A DNA stretch of 5,124 nucleotides from positions 1 through 5,124 of the forward strand of contig WRJV01000152.1 in NCBI GenBank assembly GCA_009778415.1, in the 5' to 3' direction. The notes under the pieces were generated by a model. It had not been told where the DNA came from. It was given only the letters and a program-made list of their open reading frames with translations, and made no database searches. Shown here piece by piece: positions 4,402-5,124 of the stretch (position 1 is the stretch's first letter; the number at the start of each line of letters is the position of its first letter). A program made the position numbers and the translations under genes. This DNA comes from Clostridiales bacterium (lineage in GTDB: Bacteria > Bacillota > Clostridia > Peptostreptococcales > Anaerovoracaceae).

Positions 4402-5124
4402 TGACCGACAGGAAAGTGAAAGGCTTGGGCAAGGGCCTTGAAGCGCTGTTTGGCGATGTGGAAATCCAGCTAGAAGATGCAAGCGAGGGGTCGGCCGGAC
4501 AGGCCGAGCCGACTGGCACACCGGTTCAATTGATAGACATAAACGACATTAAGCCAAACTCCACGCAGCCTAGGCTGGTTTTCAACGAAGAAAAGATAGA
4601 CGAGCTTGCGGCTTCCATTGCCGCGCACGGCATCATACAGCCTATACTCCTGAGAAAATCCGGCAGCGGTTTTGAGATCGTCGCCGGGGAGCGACGATGG
4701 CGGGCAGCAAGGAAAGCGGGGCTCAAGCAAGTGCCGGGGATGGTCAAAGAGCTTACACAGGAACAGCTAATGATCGTTGCCCTCATAGAGAACATACAGA
4801 GGGAAGACCTCAACCCCATGGAAGAAGCCGAAGCGTTTCAGAAGATGTGCAGCGAATTTGGGTTTACCCAAGAGGTCGTCTCGGCCAACGTAGGAAAAAG
4901 CAGGCCGTACATAACAAATTCCTTGAGGCTGCTGAGGTTGCCGGGCGAAATACAACAGATGGTACTGGAAGGCCAGCTGACAAACGGGCACGCCAGGGCG
5001 CTTTTGGGCGTTGAGGACATGGAAAAGCAGTTTATTATAGCTGAAAAAATCATCGCAGGCGGGCTGTCCGTAAGGGAAACCGAAAAACTCGTCAAAGACG
5101 AAGGCCAAAAGAGCGAACCGGCCG
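4401..5124 (+). CDS. parB: Chromosome partitioning protein ParB (Spo0J), 3' end beyond the window
   Basis: ParB binds parS, closes into a CTP-dependent clamp that spreads along DNA, activates ParA and helps load SMC. The first 241 residues are visible of the usual 280-300. Seen in order: the N-terminal ParA-stimulating motif KGLGKGLEALFG (7-18), an acidic linker (19-38), the CTP-binding domain with NSTQPR (53-58), HGIIQPILLR (76-85) and GERRWRAAR (96-104), then ENIQREDLNPMEEA (130-143). The helix-turn-helix region follows, with GFTQEVVSANVGKSRPYITNSL split over residues 154-175, then NGHARALLG. The C-terminal dimerisation domain lies outside. ATG overlaps the parA stop by one base, so expression is probably coupled to parA; the GGAAAG some 12 nt upstream is only a weak ribosome binding site. 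Confidence 0.97.
   Translation, partial: MTDRKVKGLGKGLEALFGDVEIQLEDASEGSAGQAEPTGTPVQLIDINDIKPNSTQPRLVFNEEKIDELAASIAAHGIIQPILLRKSGSGFEIVAGERRWRAARKAGLKQVPGMVKELTQEQLMIVALIENIQREDLNPMEEAEAFQKMCSEFGFTQEVVSANVGKSRPYITNSLRLLRLPGEIQQMVLEGQLTNGHARALLGVEDMEKQFIIAEKIIAGGLSVRETEKLVKDEGQKSEPA

Noticed and set aside
4470..5108. Several minus-strand frames of 86-113 aa opposite parB
   Set aside because: They are antisense shadows of a clear ParB coding sequence and carry no ribosome binding site or domain.

Overview
The window looks like a piece of a Gram-positive (Firmicutes, probably Clostridia) chromosome near the replication origin. The evidence is rsmG in the neighbourhood of a parA-parB (soj-spo0J) operon, a perfect 16-bp parS palindrome directly upstream of parA, strong AGGAGG-type ribosome binding sites, TTG initiation of parA, and an ER-type (SipW-like, Ser/His) signal peptidase. 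I cannot name a genus from the sequence.

Layout, left to right. (1) Positions 1-551, minus strand: a consensus-like promoter (TTGACG-17-TATAAT), then a compact leader of about 100 nt folding into three hairpins (one closed by a UUCG tetraloop, one by a GAAA tetraloop, one terminator-like), then the 5' part of a DUF3800 protein gene that runs off the left edge. That gene appears to begin with ACG instead of ATG. DUF3800 genes preceded by conserved structured RNAs are a known but functionally unexplained association, so this is the most interesting locus here. (2) Positions 599-1618, minus strand: an orphan secreted protein of 272 aa with its own promoter and a strong intrinsic terminator. (3) Positions 1626-2434, plus strand: rsmG (16S rRNA m7G527 methyltransferase) with its own promoter, set back-to-back with the promoter of the secreted protein. 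(4) Positions 2370-3286, minus strand: a SipW-like signal peptidase whose 3' end overlaps the 3' end of rsmG by 65 bp. (5) Positions 3515-5124, plus strand: parS, the parA promoter, parA, and parB, which runs off the right edge.

How the parts work together. ParB loads at parS, spreads as a CTP-dependent clamp and is moved by the ParA ATPase, so the site, motor and adaptor of the chromosome segregation system sit in one cassette. RsmG is a ribosome maintenance enzyme that commonly neighbours parAB in Firmicutes. The two minus-strand envelope-related genes (secreted protein and signal peptidase) lie on either side of rsmG and break up the usual rsmG-(noc)-parA-parB order. Whether the peptidase processes the secreted protein is only a guess. 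The DUF3800 region is visibly more AT-rich than parB, which fits separate acquisition.
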